Source: Flavobacterium gilvum
GTDB lineage: Bacteria > Bacteroidota > Bacteroidia > Flavobacteriales > Flavobacteriaceae
Direction of reading: 5' to 3'
DNA length: 64,000 nt
Assembly (NCBI RefSeq): GCF_001761465.1
Contig: NZ_CP017479.1
Coordinates: forward strand, 3,534,001-3,598,000
This document shows positions 18,480-28,306 of the stretch, piece after piece. The notes beneath the pieces were generated by a model. It saw nothing but the letters and a program-made list of their open reading frames with translations. It was not told the origin of the DNA and ran no database searches. Numbering within the stretch: position 1 is the stretch's first letter; every line of letters begins with the position of its first letter. The translations under genes were made by a program, and so were the position numbers.

Positions 18480-18562
18480 CTAAACTATATATTATTTTTT
18501 AAATAAAAAAGTAAAACAGTAAAAAATGTGCTCGAACACAAAATTTTATGTTATCGAGCACA
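18480..18562 (-). promoter_or_regulatory. Conserved promoter/operator module, copy A (kinase-GH35 operon)
   Basis: + strand order: ctaaactata (18480-18489; minus strand TATAGTTTAG, a likely -7 region), 37 bp of A/T-rich spacer, dyad TGTGCTCGAACACA (18527-18540), dyad TGTTATCGAGCACA (18549-18562); dyad starts are 22 bp apart. The same arrangement recurs at 60891-60975 and 62166-62249. Orientation points to the minus-strand kinase gene, leaving a leader of about 220 nt. Confidence 0.75.
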
Positions 18563-18662
18563 AAAAAAATAGAAACTAGTCAATTTTGTTTATTACAAAA
18601 AAACCTCTCTTTCTTGTGAGTATTTTAAACTTACAATTAAAATAGACTTCCTTTTTTTTACA

Positions 18663-18703
18663 AAAAAAGAGGCTACCCAAAAAAATGGATAACCTCTTTA
18701 CTA
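18663..18703 (-). terminator. Terminator of the M57-like protease gene
   Basis: Imperfect stem aaagaggctaccca / tggataacctcttt with a poly-A loop; on the minus strand it ends in a T-run. The rest of 18252-18770 holds copy A of the promoter module and otherwise only A/T-rich DNA. Confidence 0.75.
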
Positions 18704-18770
18704 AAAAGTAATACTATTTTATCAAATAAAAATAATCAACACTTACACGCTTGCTATTTTAGTTATGCAA

Positions 18771-19832
18771 TTATTGAAAATCTGCAGGCTTGTAATAATT
18801 TTGAAGAGTAACAATAAACAAACCTCCACTAAAAAATTCTTTATTAATTCTTGACATTACAGGACTTATGCCTGTACTAACATTATTTATTGTTTTTGGG
18901 TACGTCATATTGGAATTATGATTGAAACCTACACAATGTCCTACTTCGTGAGCCATAAGATCACCAGCATCAATTTTTATATAGTCATGCAAAATATGTT
19001 CGGCATAACCTAAAACGGCTCCGCCTCCTAAACCAGATACATTGGTAACTTTACCACAGTTAAAGCGAGGATGGCTAAGTATGTCGCTATAAACTTTCTC
19101 CTTTTCAGCCATCGTTAAAACTGTTGTTCCATCATTACCTATAATTGTCTCGTTTAAAAAAGCCTGCTTAAATTTATCCGACACAAAAACGATTCCCATA
19201 TTAATCATAAGTCCTGAAAAACGGCGAATATCTTTGGCATTTATAGGTTCCCAATTATCTGTTGTATTATTATTAGGGTCGTAATCATGATAGTTGATTA
19301 TCCATTTGAGTGCTTGCAGTTTTTTAAGTCTGAGTATAATTTCGTTATCACCTGTAAAATCAAAAGAAATTTTAGTTGGATCCACACCGGTTGTTTTATA
19401 TTGTGACAGGTCTACTTTTTTATTATCTGTATCCAAAAAAAGATCGGTTCCTTCTACAAAAGGATACTTCATGGTTTGTGTAGCATGTGCCCTTATTTTT
19501 TTTATTTTAAAAAGTTGCACCTGCAGTTTACCATCAATAGTAGCCAATATTGTAGCATTTTCAATATCGAAAGGAGCAAAATTTGAAACTTCTATAGTTT
19601 TTTCATCAACAGTTTTTACACGTATAACCTGTGCAATACTGTAAGTTCTCGCTTCCGAAGTCATCACTGCTACGGGTTCATTATCCTGAAACATTAATGT
19701 AGAATTTTGATCGGTATCAAAAGAAACAATTTTTGGACTTACTGTTTCTTGTTGAGCACCAGATCCTCTGTCATCACTACAAGCGGTAAAAAGGCCAAAA
19801 GCGATAAGTACTGTAAAAAAATTTTTCATCAT
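18771..19832 (-). CDS. Lipoprotein zinc metalloprotease, M57-like
   Basis: 353-residue predicted lipoprotein with signal peptide and lipobox LFTAC followed by SDD. The N-terminal half (about 30-150) is beta-rich and unassigned. The C-terminal half carries HEVGHCVGFNH at 295-305, a full HExxHxxGxxH zinc site with a Met-turn-like SPVMS near 326, as in metzincin-type HEIGH peptidases (M57). Likely exported, tethered to the outer or inner membrane. It sits between the Gal/HexNAc operon and the PL8 lyase, all on the minus strand; a proteoglycan-degrading partnership is possible but is inference. Two adjacent Met codons can start it (19832 or 19829). Confidence 0.8.
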   Translation of the reverse strand: MMKNFFTVLIAFGLFTACSDDRGSGAQQETVSPKIVSFDTDQNSTLMFQDNEPVAVMTSEARTYSIAQVIRVKTVDEKTIEVSNFAPFDIENATILATIDGKLQVQLFKIKKIRAHATQTMKYPFVEGTDLFLDTDNKKVDLSQYKTTGVDPTKISFDFTGDNEIILRLKKLQALKWIINYHDYDPNNNTTDNWEPINAKDIRRFSGLMINMGIVFVSDKFKQAFLNETIIGNDGTTVLTMAEKEKVYSDILSHPRFNCGKVTNVSGLGGGAVLGYAEHILHDYIKIDAGDLMAHEVGHCVGFNHNSNMTYPKTINNVSTGISPVMSRINKEFFSGGLFIVTLQNYYKPADFQ

Positions 19833-19979
19833 AATAATAAGGTTTTAATTGATTAGGGGGTAAAATTCTTTTATTTAAAACAATAGTAAAACACTATTTT
19901 GTATGATATCTATCAAAGATATTAGTATTGTTTGAAAATTCAACAAATAAAATCATCTGATTACCAAAATATTACAACA

Positions 19980-20016
19980 AAAAAAAGAGGCTGTCTTTAT
20001 TTTTGGACAGCCTCCT
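19980..20016 (-). terminator. Terminator of the PL8 lyase gene
   Basis: gaggctgtc (19987-19995) pairs with gacagcctc (20006-20014); on the minus strand an eight-T run follows. Confidence 0.85.
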
Positions 20017-20027
20017 CATTGTATTAA

Positions 20028-23000
20028 TTATTGTTTAACAATCGTACTTCTAAAAGTTTCGACACCATTTTGAATAACTACAATGTAATTTCCTGAAGGC
20101 AAATCTCCAACGAAAGTATTTTGCGGTATGGTGGTAAAACGAACCTGACGAATCTTGTTTCCAAGTATATTATAGATACCAATTGTTGCATTCGGGTCTA
20201 GTTTTGACGATATACTAACATTAAAGTTGTCCTGAACAGGGTTTGGGTAAACAGTAAAATTCGGTGAAGTTGTAACTTCTTCTTTAGTTGCCATTTTTGA
20301 CGTACCATTGCAAGAACCAAGGTTATCTCCATGATTCAAATGATTTTGAACAGCAGATTGTGCTACGCAAATAACAGTATTATTGTGGCAAATCATCACT
20401 TTATCATTGTTGTTACCACATCTAACATCAAGTGTATTGATAGTAATTGAAGCTGTTGATTGACATCCTCCCGCATACGAAGCCGTAACTGTATATACAC
20501 CCGCTTGTGTAACTGAAATTGATGGTGTATGTGCTCCAGTGTTCCAAGTATAAGTAACATCTTGATTTCCTTGTACCAATGAATTAAGAGTAAGCGATGT
20601 AGGCCCATATCCTAGATAAATGGTGTTTTTATCATCTATTGCAGGATTCATTGCATATACATCAGGAATAGATAATGCCACAGTTGGACAAACTACATTT
20701 ACATTTACATTTGTAGAAGTGGTTACTGCACCATTGTTATCGGTAGCTTTTGCAGTTAATGAATAAGAACCCGAAGGAACGTTATTCCAATTAAAACTAT
20801 ATGGAGCGGTTAGATCCTCACCTAACTTGGTTGTTCCATTAAAAAATTCAACTTTACTCACGCTACCATCTGCATCTGCTGCATTGGCATTGATTGTAAT
20901 AGTTGCTAGTGATTCATAGCTCGCATTATTGGCCGGTGATGAAAATGATACTGTTGGAGCCAATGGTTGTGGCTTAATTACAGCGGTGGTTCCTCCGGAA
21001 ATACATCCATTTGCATTTTTAGCATACACTGTATAAGTTCCCGAATTCAAATTTTCAAATGACCCTGATGTGTTATCAAATGTTACGCCGTCTAAACCAA
21101 AACTTAAGTTTAGAGTTGAACTAGTTACACTGATACTTCCTGTAGCGACAGTGTAAGTTGGCTGAATAGTTTCAACTGTTGGCGCTGCAGGAGTTGCAGG
21201 TTGTGCATTTATAGTTGCATTGGCAGCAAGAGAAATACATCCAGCTGCGTTTTTAGCATACACTGTATAATCTCTAGAAGTCAAATTATCGAAAAGACCA
21301 GTTGTATTTTCAAACGTTGTTCCGTCTAAACTAAAACTTAAGTTTTCTACAGCACTTGTTACAGCAATACTTCCTGTTGAAGTAGTACATGTTGGCTGAA
21401 TAGATTGCAATGTTGGCGCTACAGGAGTTGCAGGTTGTGCATTTATAGTTGCATTGGCAGCAAGAGAAATACATCCAGCTGCGTTTTTAGCATACACTGT
21501 ATAATCTCTAGAAGTCAAATTATCGAAAAGACCAGTTGTATTTTCAAACGTTGTTCCGTCTAAACTAAAACTTAAGTTTTCTACAGCGCTTGTTACAGCA
21601 ATACTTCCTGTTGAAGTAGTACATGTTGGCTGAGTAGATTGCAATGTTGGCGCTACAGGAGTTGCAGGTTGTACATTGATTGTTGCATTGGCAGCAACAG
21701 AAATACATCCAGCTGCATTTTTAGCATAAACGATATAATCCCCTGAAGTCAAATTTCCGAAAAGACCTGTTGTGTTTTCAAACGTTGTTCCATCCAAACT
21801 GAAACTCAAGTTTTCAATTGTTCCTGTTACTTGAATAGTTCCCGTAGCAGTTGTACAAGTAGGCTGAGTAATTTCCAATGTTGGTGCTGCAGGTGTTGCT
21901 GGTTGAACATTTATCGTTGCATTAGTCGCAACAGAAATACATCCATCTGCATTTTTAACATACACGGTATAATCACCAGAGGCTAAATTTTCGAAAAGAC
22001 CTGTGGTATTTCCAAATGTGGTTCCATCCAAACCAAAACTCAAGTTTTCAACTGCACCAGTTACTTGAATACTTCCCGTAGCAGTTGTACAAGTTGGTTG
22101 AGTAACTTCTAACGTTGGTGCATCTGGTTTTGCAGGTTGTACATTGATTACTGCATTGCTAGCTGTAGAAATACATCCGTTTGTGTTTTTAGCATATACA
22201 TTGAAAGTTCCTGGAGCTACATTTTCAAAAAGACCTGTGGTGTTTTCAAATGTAGTTCCGTCCAAACCAAAGCTCAAATTTTCAACAGCGCTTGTTACTT
22301 TAATATTTCCAGTAGCTTTAGTACAATTAGGTTGTGTAATTTCCAAAGTTGGTGCCACAGGAGTTGCATTAGGCAAAGTACAAGGATTAACAGCCTTTAA
22401 TTTTATTTCAACAGGGAATCCGTCAGCAAGGGTGAATGTAATTGTTGTTCCCGCTGCAGTAGCTGTCCCTAAATTGGCATTAGTATTTCCTTGTGAAATA
22501 GCCCACTCACTGTTCAATGTTAAGGTAATCATTTTCGGTGTAGAAGGTGTAGTTCCCATATCTGGATTGCTTACAGAAAGTACAATTTCAGAGTAATTAG
22601 TATTCAATGATTTATACATTACCAAACAAGGTGTATCGTTTGCTTTAAGCAAACCATCAGTAATCGCAGTATTGACTGCAGGCAATGCATAGGCCCAAGT
22701 TTTAGAAGCTTTGTGCTCAATTATTTGTTGATTGGCATTGTTTTGATAAACGGTATAAGGTCTATCTGATTGCATTTGTTGTGCAAATTGTGTCATTCTT
22801 CCTGCATCTGCCGAAGGAATACAAACATATTCGTACGAACTATTTGTTGGAGCCGTTCCGTGGTCTAAGTAAGCAAGACGGTAATTGTTCCCATTATTAC
22901 TAGCAATAGTCGCATCCGATGGATTAAGCTGATTTTGATAAGGAGTGATTTGGGTCGAATTTTTAATTTTTAAAGTTCCCGAATTCGGTAAAATGTAAAA

Positions 23001-25751
23001 TCCTGTGCTGTAATTATCAATAATCCAGTTAGCCGAAGTACCTTCAAACGAATCGGTCGCTTGGTTTGTTTTCGCTTCTCCATTTACCAAAACATCATTT
23101 GAATTATTATTCAGCCTCTGAGACAATGTGGTAACAGTAGGATTGGTAGCATCGTTATTTTTAATTCCGTTACCCAAACAGATAATCATATCATCGATAG
23201 TAAAATAAGCTTTGGTAAACTCAAAAGTACCATTATGAGTATTTGGGCCATACACAGCACCAAATCCCGGGTTATCTTTCTCTTTAAATTTCATACCAAA
23301 CAATCCCGATTGTCCAATTGTTTTAGACAAAACACTTTTGTTTGCCTGACCTAGTGTCAAAGAACCCGCAAAACCATAAGTATTGAATTCATCAATTCGC
23401 TCTTTTTCAGCATTTAATTTACTCCAAGGCAATACAATAGTTGTAGCTCCGGGATTGTAATTCCAATCCCAACCGATATCACTGTATCCGTTCCCTGTTG
23501 TGCTATTTCCAGGATAAATAATATCCAATGCGCCGTAGCCTTGGTATCTTCCAAATCTATTATTACCTATATAAATTTCAGACCCCCATAGTACATTCGA
23601 TTGTCCTCTCATAGAGGCAATCCAATTGTTTTTTCTGTAAATTCCTAAATTGGCATAGTTGAATTGAACAAACCCCTCTTCAAACGGAGTGACTGTACTG
23701 TTGTTGAATAGCGGATTAACACCATATTTTCTGTTATAAGCACCTGCCAAAATGGGATCGGCACCAGGTAATCCTAAAATTTTACCACCTACTATAGCAA
23801 GATTACCCAAAGTACCAGACGATAACGTAGTAGTCTTAGTTTGCGGATTTCTTCCAGCCATGGAAAAAGGTTTTACTCCTGCATCATTGCTATACATTAC
23901 TTGGGCATAAATGGCATCTCTAAACCTAAGGTATGAGGGCTGGTCTATTTGAAATCTGGTATCAATCATAGATTTTAAAACCGTAGTAGCAGTACCATAG
24001 GCGTACATATAACCATCATAACTATTGTTGTGATGATTTCCTAAACCGTCTTTTTTTAAACCATCAGCAGTACCAGCAGTATAGATTGTAAAACGTTCTA
24101 CAAATCTTTTGGCTGTTTTTAAAAAGCGTATTTTTTCATCATTGGTTTTAAACCAATCCGAATACGCCATATACACATCTGAATGCAAGTAAATATGATC
24201 TGTAATTATTGCACCATTAGTTTGAGTAGTATTGAAGTCGTAATTAGGATCAAAAAGATTTTGGAAATTATTTGTCTCTATAGCAAGCGAATTACCAAAT
24301 AAATTTTTCACATTATCCGGAAGATAATTATTTAGAAAAACGGCAGCGCGAGAAAACACAGGATAACTATAAAAATCAATTGCTGCATAAGGACTCGTCC
24401 CCTTATTACAAAACAGGTCGGATAAATACCACACCGCTTTAACAGCCTTATCACTTATGTTGGTATCATTAGGATTGAATTTTAAATATCTGGCAAACGT
24501 CTTCAAGAAATTAACCTGAGCACTAGTTGTTAAAGGATTTCCGGTTATAGTATTTCCATTAACCGTAATATTTAAAGCGTTATAATCATTAATAGCTGTG
24601 TCTAATTGAGCTGACGTAGGAGGTGTTGTCCCAAGAAGCTGGTCCGATAAACTAGCCCGGATAGCCGCTAAATCACTTATCTCTGAAGGAGTGGCTGTTG
24701 TAAGCGGTAAATCAAAATTAAATACAGGTTTGCATACCGGAAGCATATCAATGAATTGTCCATTTACTTTCACATAATCCAAACCGGCTTGTCGAACAGG
24801 ATTTAAATCATCGGCTCGAACAAATCGTAGCATAATTTGATCTCCATTACTCGAAGCGGTAAAAACATAAGAAAATGTAAGTGTTCCTACAACTCCCGAA
24901 CCAGTGGTAGCTATAGGACTTTCGACCAAAACAACATTATCTGTTACATCATAAACCTGTATTTTAAATTTACAAAATGATAAGCCTAATTGCCAATATT
25001 TTGTTTCAATATTGATTTGTCCATTAGCAAAAGGGCTTCCAGTCAACAAATATTGCACCCCTTGCAACGCAGGCGTATTAGCAGCTTCTTTAAGAGCTAT
25101 TGCCCCATCATTAAGACCATCTCCATTATCGGCATCCGTTTTAATTACAGATACTGGAGTTGCATCTTCAATTTTTGACCAGGCAAAATCACTTACGTCA
25201 AAGTTAATCGGTGGTGCCTGCATGCTGATGAATTGCCCATTAACCTTTAAATAATCTATACCTGCCTGACGAGTTATATTTAAGTCATCGGCACGGACAA
25301 ATCGCACTATAATTTGGTCACCTACACTCGAAGCTGTAAATGTATAAGATAATGGAGTTGTACCAACACCTCCCGTTGCAGTTAAAATCACAGGCGATTC
25401 TGCCAAAACAAGGTTATCGGTTACATTATAAACCTGCATTTTAAATTTTACATATGCCGTCCCAATCTGATAATAATTTACTTCAAGATTAATTTGTTCA
25501 CCACTAACAGGACTCCCTGCCAGTTGATATTGCAATCCTTGTAATGATGGCGTTGTCGCAGCACTTTTAAGAACCATTGCGCCATCATTAAGACCATCTC
25601 CATTGTCGGCATCAGTATTCACAACACTTATCGGACTAGCATCTTCAATTTTTGACCAATTAAAATGGCCTGTATCTATAGTGATTTGTGCTCTTGCAGC
25701 ACCAGAAATCAAAAACAGATAGAATAATAGCTGAGTAATTTTCTTTTTCAT
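20028..25751 (-). CDS. Giant secreted polysaccharide lyase family 8 enzyme (chondroitin ABC lyase type) with repeats and T9SS signal
   Basis: 1907 residues. Signal peptide 1-21; two related ~150-residue beta-rich modules at about 24-175 and 181-335, each opening F.WSKIEDA (carbohydrate-binding candidates); PL8 alpha/alpha barrel and beta domains at about 340-1120; five 78-residue repeats and a 75-residue sixth (about 1131-1596); an Ig-like domain (SSPANNASYESLATITI, about 1600-1690); a Cys-containing stretch VMICHNNTVICVAQ; and a T9SS type A sorting domain (about 1828-1907, TVYPNPVQDNF to the end). His574, Tyr581, Arg634 and Glu725 match in order and spacing the His501/Tyr508/Arg560/Glu653 catalytic set of Proteus chondroitin ABC lyase. 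Product would be unsaturated uronyl disaccharides, which after hydrolysis could feed KduI/KduD. Glycosaminoglycan specificity is inferred. Confidence 0.87.
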   Translation of the reverse strand: MKKKITQLLFYLFLISGAARAQITIDTGHFNWSKIEDASPISVVNTDADNGDGLNDGAMVLKSAATTPSLQGLQYQLAGSPVSGEQINLEVNYYQIGTAYVKFKMQVYNVTDNLVLAESPVILTATGGVGTTPLSYTFTASSVGDQIIVRFVRADDLNITRQAGIDYLKVNGQFISMQAPPINFDVSDFAWSKIEDATPVSVIKTDADNGDGLNDGAIALKEAANTPALQGVQYLLTGSPFANGQINIETKYWQLGLSFCKFKIQVYDVTDNVVLVESPIATTGSGVVGTLTFSYVFTASSNGDQIMLRFVRADDLNPVRQAGLDYVKVNGQFIDMLPVCKPVFNFDLPLTTATPSEISDLAAIRASLSDQLLGTTPPTSAQLDTAINDYNALNITVNGNTITGNPLTTSAQVNFLKTFARYLKFNPNDTNISDKAVKAVWYLSDLFCNKGTSPYAAIDFYSYPVFSRAAVFLNNYLPDNVKNLFGNSLAIETNNFQNLFDPNYDFNTTQTNGAIITDHIYLHSDVYMAYSDWFKTNDEKIRFLKTAKRFVERFTIYTAGTADGLKKDGLGNHHNNSYDGYMYAYGTATTVLKSMIDTRFQIDQPSYLRFRDAIYAQVMYSNDAGVKPFSMAGRNPQTKTTTLSSGTLGNLAIVGGKILGLPGADPILAGAYNRKYGVNPLFNNSTVTPFEEGFVQFNYANLGIYRKNNWIASMRGQSNVLWGSEIYIGNNRFGRYQGYGALDIIYPGNSTTGNGYSDIGWDWNYNPGATTIVLPWSKLNAEKERIDEFNTYGFAGSLTLGQANKSVLSKTIGQSGLFGMKFKEKDNPGFGAVYGPNTHNGTFEFTKAYFTIDDMIICLGNGIKNNDATNPTVTTLSQRLNNNSNDVLVNGEAKTNQATDSFEGTSANWIIDNYSTGFYILPNSGTLKIKNSTQITPYQNQLNPSDATIASNNGNNYRLAYLDHGTAPTNSSYEYVCIPSADAGRMTQFAQQMQSDRPYTVYQNNANQQIIEHKASKTWAYALPAVNTAITDGLLKANDTPCLVMYKSLNTNYSEIVLSVSNPDMGTTPSTPKMITLTLNSEWAISQGNTNANLGTATAAGTTITFTLADGFPVEIKLKAVNPCTLPNATPVAPTLEITQPNCTKATGNIKVTSAVENLSFGLDGTTFENTTGLFENVAPGTFNVYAKNTNGCISTASNAVINVQPAKPDAPTLEVTQPTCTTATGSIQVTGAVENLSFGLDGTTFGNTTGLFENLASGDYTVYVKNADGCISVATNATINVQPATPAAPTLEITQPTCTTATGTIQVTGTIENLSFSLDGTTFENTTGLFGNLTSGDYIVYAKNAAGCISVAANATINVQPATPVAPTLQSTQPTCTTSTGSIAVTSAVENLSFSLDGTTFENTTGLFDNLTSRDYTVYAKNAAGCISLAANATINAQPATPVAPTLQSIQPTCTTSTGSIAVTSAVENLSFSLDGTTFENTTGLFDNLTSRDYTVYAKNAAGCISLAANATINAQPATPAAPTVETIQPTYTVATGSISVTSSTLNLSFGLDGVTFDNTSGSFENLNSGTYTVYAKNANGCISGGTTAVIKPQPLAPTVSFSSPANNASYESLATITINANAADADGSVSKVEFFNGTTKLGEDLTAPYSFNWNNVPSGSYSLTAKATDNNGAVTTSTNVNVNVVCPTVALSIPDVYAMNPAIDDKNTIYLGYGPTSLTLNSLVQGNQDVTYTWNTGAHTPSISVTQAGVYTVTASYAGGCQSTASITINTLDVRCGNNNDKVMICHNNTVICVAQSAVQNHLNHGDNLGSCNGTSKMATKEEVTTSPNFTVYPNPVQDNFNVSISSKLDPNATIGIYNILGNKIRQVRFTTIPQNTFVGDLPSGNYIVVIQNGVETFRSTIVKQ
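20962..22356 (-). repeat. Six-unit coding tandem repeat in the PL8 lyase gene
   Basis: Five units of exactly 234 bp (boundaries at 22356, 22122, 21888, 21654, 21420, 21186) and a last unit of 225 bp. Each encodes a 78-residue domain of the form PxAPTLxxxQPTC...LSFxLDGTTF...DYTVYAKNxxGCIS. Units at 21187-21420 and 21421-21654 differ at only three bases, so they arose by very recent duplication or conversion. Extracellular repeats of this kind are common in flavobacterial secreted proteins and probably act as spacers. Confidence 0.9.
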
Positions 25752-26430
25752 TTTTTTTTTGTGGTTTTTGTTTTTGGATTATTTAATAATTAAAAGCGAT
25801 TAAGTTTGTTTACGATTACGAAATCGTTTTCATAAATAAACTGATTTCAAATTTCTTTTAATAAAGAATTATAAAAGGGGATGTTCTTCCTTTTTTAGGA
25901 CAAAATCCTCCTTATCTACCTGAACAGCTACCATTAAAACACTCATATAAAACACTTTTTACACTATTTACCTCTTATTTTTTTAATTTCATCCATTTAC
26001 AAAAACAAAAAAACTGCGCAAAAGCCAGAGACCTTTACACAGTTTTTAAGAGAAAACTTCTCAAAAAGACATATCGAATTGTAGAATATTCAAAATAGCA
26101 CATTAAAAATTTGGCTGAATAAAACAGACAACTATACCAGATTTTTTCAAAAAAGTAAGCAAATTATTAATTTACTATTTTTTTTTTACTTCCAAATTCG
26201 TTCCTAGCTCATTCTTAACAATACTTATTATACTGAAGTACAGATTTTTGCACTTTTTTAACATTGCTGTAAATTTAGTACTACAATAATTCAAAACAAC
26301 GTACTACAACTCGTCATTTCCAACGGATATACTTTTGCCTTAGTTACATTAATTAAGATACTCAATGTTTAAAATATTAAGTACCTATTCAAAATGTAAG
26401 CAAAACTATTTTTAATTTAATAATAACTTT
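25752..26430. other. Long intergenic region between divergent PL8 and OmpA-family genes
   Basis: 679 bp without a gene. It contains ACGATTACGAAATCGT at 25813-25828, an imperfect LacI-type palindrome about 60 bp upstream of the PL8 start, a likely regulatory site. A weak hairpin (aaaaactg / cagttttt around 26009-26047) lies mid-region. I see no RNA gene or conserved ORF. Confidence 0.5.
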
Positions 26431-27681
26431 ATGAAAAGAAAATTTCTTTCTGTTTTTACTATTGCATTCTCAATGACCGTATTGATGGCTCAAGAGAAAA
26501 ATACAACTACCAATTTTAATCGTTGGTCGATTGATTTGAATGGAGGATCAAGCAAACCGGCAGAACCCTTTAATGAGGGCTATTACTCAGATGATTTCAA
26601 TTTTAATCATGGAGATTTAGGTGTAAGATATATGCTTAACACAAAATTTGGATTGAAGGCTGATTTTGGGTTAGACAACATGAAAGATGGTCATAACAGC
26701 CTAGATTTCAATACAAAATATTACAGAACAGATTTACAAGGAATTATAAACTTAGGCCGAATCTGCAATTTTGAAACATGGACAAGAGTATTTGGTTTAC
26801 AAGGCCATGCTGGAGTAGGCTATTCATGGATGACAAATAAAAACTTTGAAGGTCGTGACAACATGGTAAATTTAATCGTGGGATTAACCGGTCAAGTAAA
26901 ATTGTCTAATCGATTTGCTTTAAATGCAGATTTTAGCAGAATTACTAACGTTAGACAAGACATCAACTTCAATGGAGTTACAGCTCAAACAGATAGAACA
27001 TTTGATGGAGTGTTGTATAATGCCACTTTGGGTCTTTCTTATTATATTGGAAAGCAAAAGGTTCATGCTGATTGGTATTCTCAAAATTCTAACACATCTA
27101 CAAATGCAAATGATGAGCTATTGTCTCAAATCGGCCAATTAGAAAATAAACTAAATGAGACCGAAAGCAAACTAAAAAACACCGAAACTAAGCTAGATAA
27201 CGCAGTTAACAAACTAAAAGATTCTGATAACGACGGTGTGGCAGATTATTTGGATGTAGAACCTAACTCAAAACCTGGAGCTGTAGTAGACACAAAAGGT
27301 CGCACTATTGATTTTGACAAATCAAAAAAGGAAACTGTAGCAAATACAAATGAATCATCACAAAATTTGAGTGATATTAATGTTTACTTCAACACAAATT
27401 CCTACAACCCTACCAATAAATCCCGTTCAAACATTGACATTGTAACTGATTACTTAAAGGCTAATCAACATGCAAAAGTTGAAATAAACGGTTATTCAGA
27501 TAACAAGGGGGGAAATAGTAAAGGAAATAAGATTCTTTCTCAAAAAAGAGCTGATACCGTGAAAAAAATACTAGTTAAATCTGGTGTAAAAGCAACTAGA
27601 TTATCTGCGCACGGAAAAGGAGTAGATTTAAAATCTCATAATGCCGCAAAAAAGAGACACGTTTCTTTCAAAATTAAATAA
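26431..27681 (+). CDS. OmpA-family outer-membrane protein
   Basis: 416 residues. Signal peptide 1-20 (ending LMAQ), an N-terminal beta-barrel of about 200 residues (GDLGVRYMLNTKFGLKADFG, AGVGYSWM), then a short coiled coil (LENKLNETESKLKNTETKLDN), a thrombospondin type-3-like calcium loop DSDNDGVADYLD, and a C-terminal OmpA peptidoglycan-binding domain (INVYFNTNSYNP, VEINGYSDNKG, LSQKRADTVKKILVKSGV). Anchors the outer membrane to peptidoglycan. Single gene ending at a strong terminator. The domain order is standard for Bacteroidota OmpA proteins. Confidence 0.92.
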   Translation: MKRKFLSVFTIAFSMTVLMAQEKNTTTNFNRWSIDLNGGSSKPAEPFNEGYYSDDFNFNHGDLGVRYMLNTKFGLKADFGLDNMKDGHNSLDFNTKYYRTDLQGIINLGRICNFETWTRVFGLQGHAGVGYSWMTNKNFEGRDNMVNLIVGLTGQVKLSNRFALNADFSRITNVRQDINFNGVTAQTDRTFDGVLYNATLGLSYYIGKQKVHADWYSQNSNTSTNANDELLSQIGQLENKLNETESKLKNTETKLDNAVNKLKDSDNDGVADYLDVEPNSKPGAVVDTKGRTIDFDKSKKETVANTNESSQNLSDINVYFNTNSYNPTNKSRSNIDIVTDYLKANQHAKVEINGYSDNKGGNSKGNKILSQKRADTVKKILVKSGVKATRLSAHGKGVDLKSHNAAKKRHVSFKIK

Positions 27682-27714
27682 TTAAATAAAAGTATTGTTT
27701 TAAATTTTTTATTG

Positions 27715-27786
27715 GTTGCCCGCTGGTGTGTTTTGTTATTAAACGTGATTTTCCAATAATTGTTTAACCAGCGGGCATTTTTTTAA
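27715..27786 (+). terminator. Terminator of the OmpA-family gene
   Basis: gttgcccgctggt pairs with accagcgggca across a ~38-base loop, followed by seven or more T. High GC stem in AT-rich DNA. Confidence 0.8.
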
Positions 27787-28306
27787 TAATTGACAAAACT
27801 GATTTATTTAGTAAAAGTTGAAAAGGTCGTATTATGAATTTTGATTCACTTTAATCAATATTAAATTAAAGAAATATAAAAACCACTTTGAATATAGGAT
27901 AGCTATTAAAAAAGCTGTAATTGAGCAATAAAATATGTATTTGTAGAAGAACTATAAATATAAAATTTAGTAATATGCGATTCCCGGCAAACTGAATTCT
28001 TTGTACGTAATATATATCATTTGGGGAATGATTTCGTACTCAATTTTTAAAAGTTATAGGTTTCTTTTAAAAAGTGAAGAAGTTTGCCAGAGTCGCAATT
28101 ACTTTTAATCCATTATTTACAATTCAAAAAAAAAATTGAATTATAAACAAAACTATTTGAATTAATTATTGAAACTGCAACTATCGCAAAAAAAAAATCC
28201 AAATTCCTTTTACTTGATTTTGTAAATCAAAAAAAAGTAAACACAGAAAATGAATCAAATAATCGATATTAAAACGCAATTATAAAGACATTGTCATCAA
28301 CAGGTT
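27787..28306. other. Gene-free stretch before the receiver gene
   Basis: About 520 bp, very AT-rich, with no ORF, hairpin or repeat that I can support. It lies at the 3' side of both flanking genes. Confidence 0.5.

Noticed and set aside
20962..22356. Regular direct repeats considered as a CRISPR array
   Set aside because: Period is 234 bp, the repeats are in one reading frame and encode a protein domain, and there are no short unique spacers or cas genes.
22144..22596. 150-codon + strand frame opposite the PL8 repeats
   Set aside because: Antisense shadow of the repeat array; its apparent regularity only mirrors the repeats.
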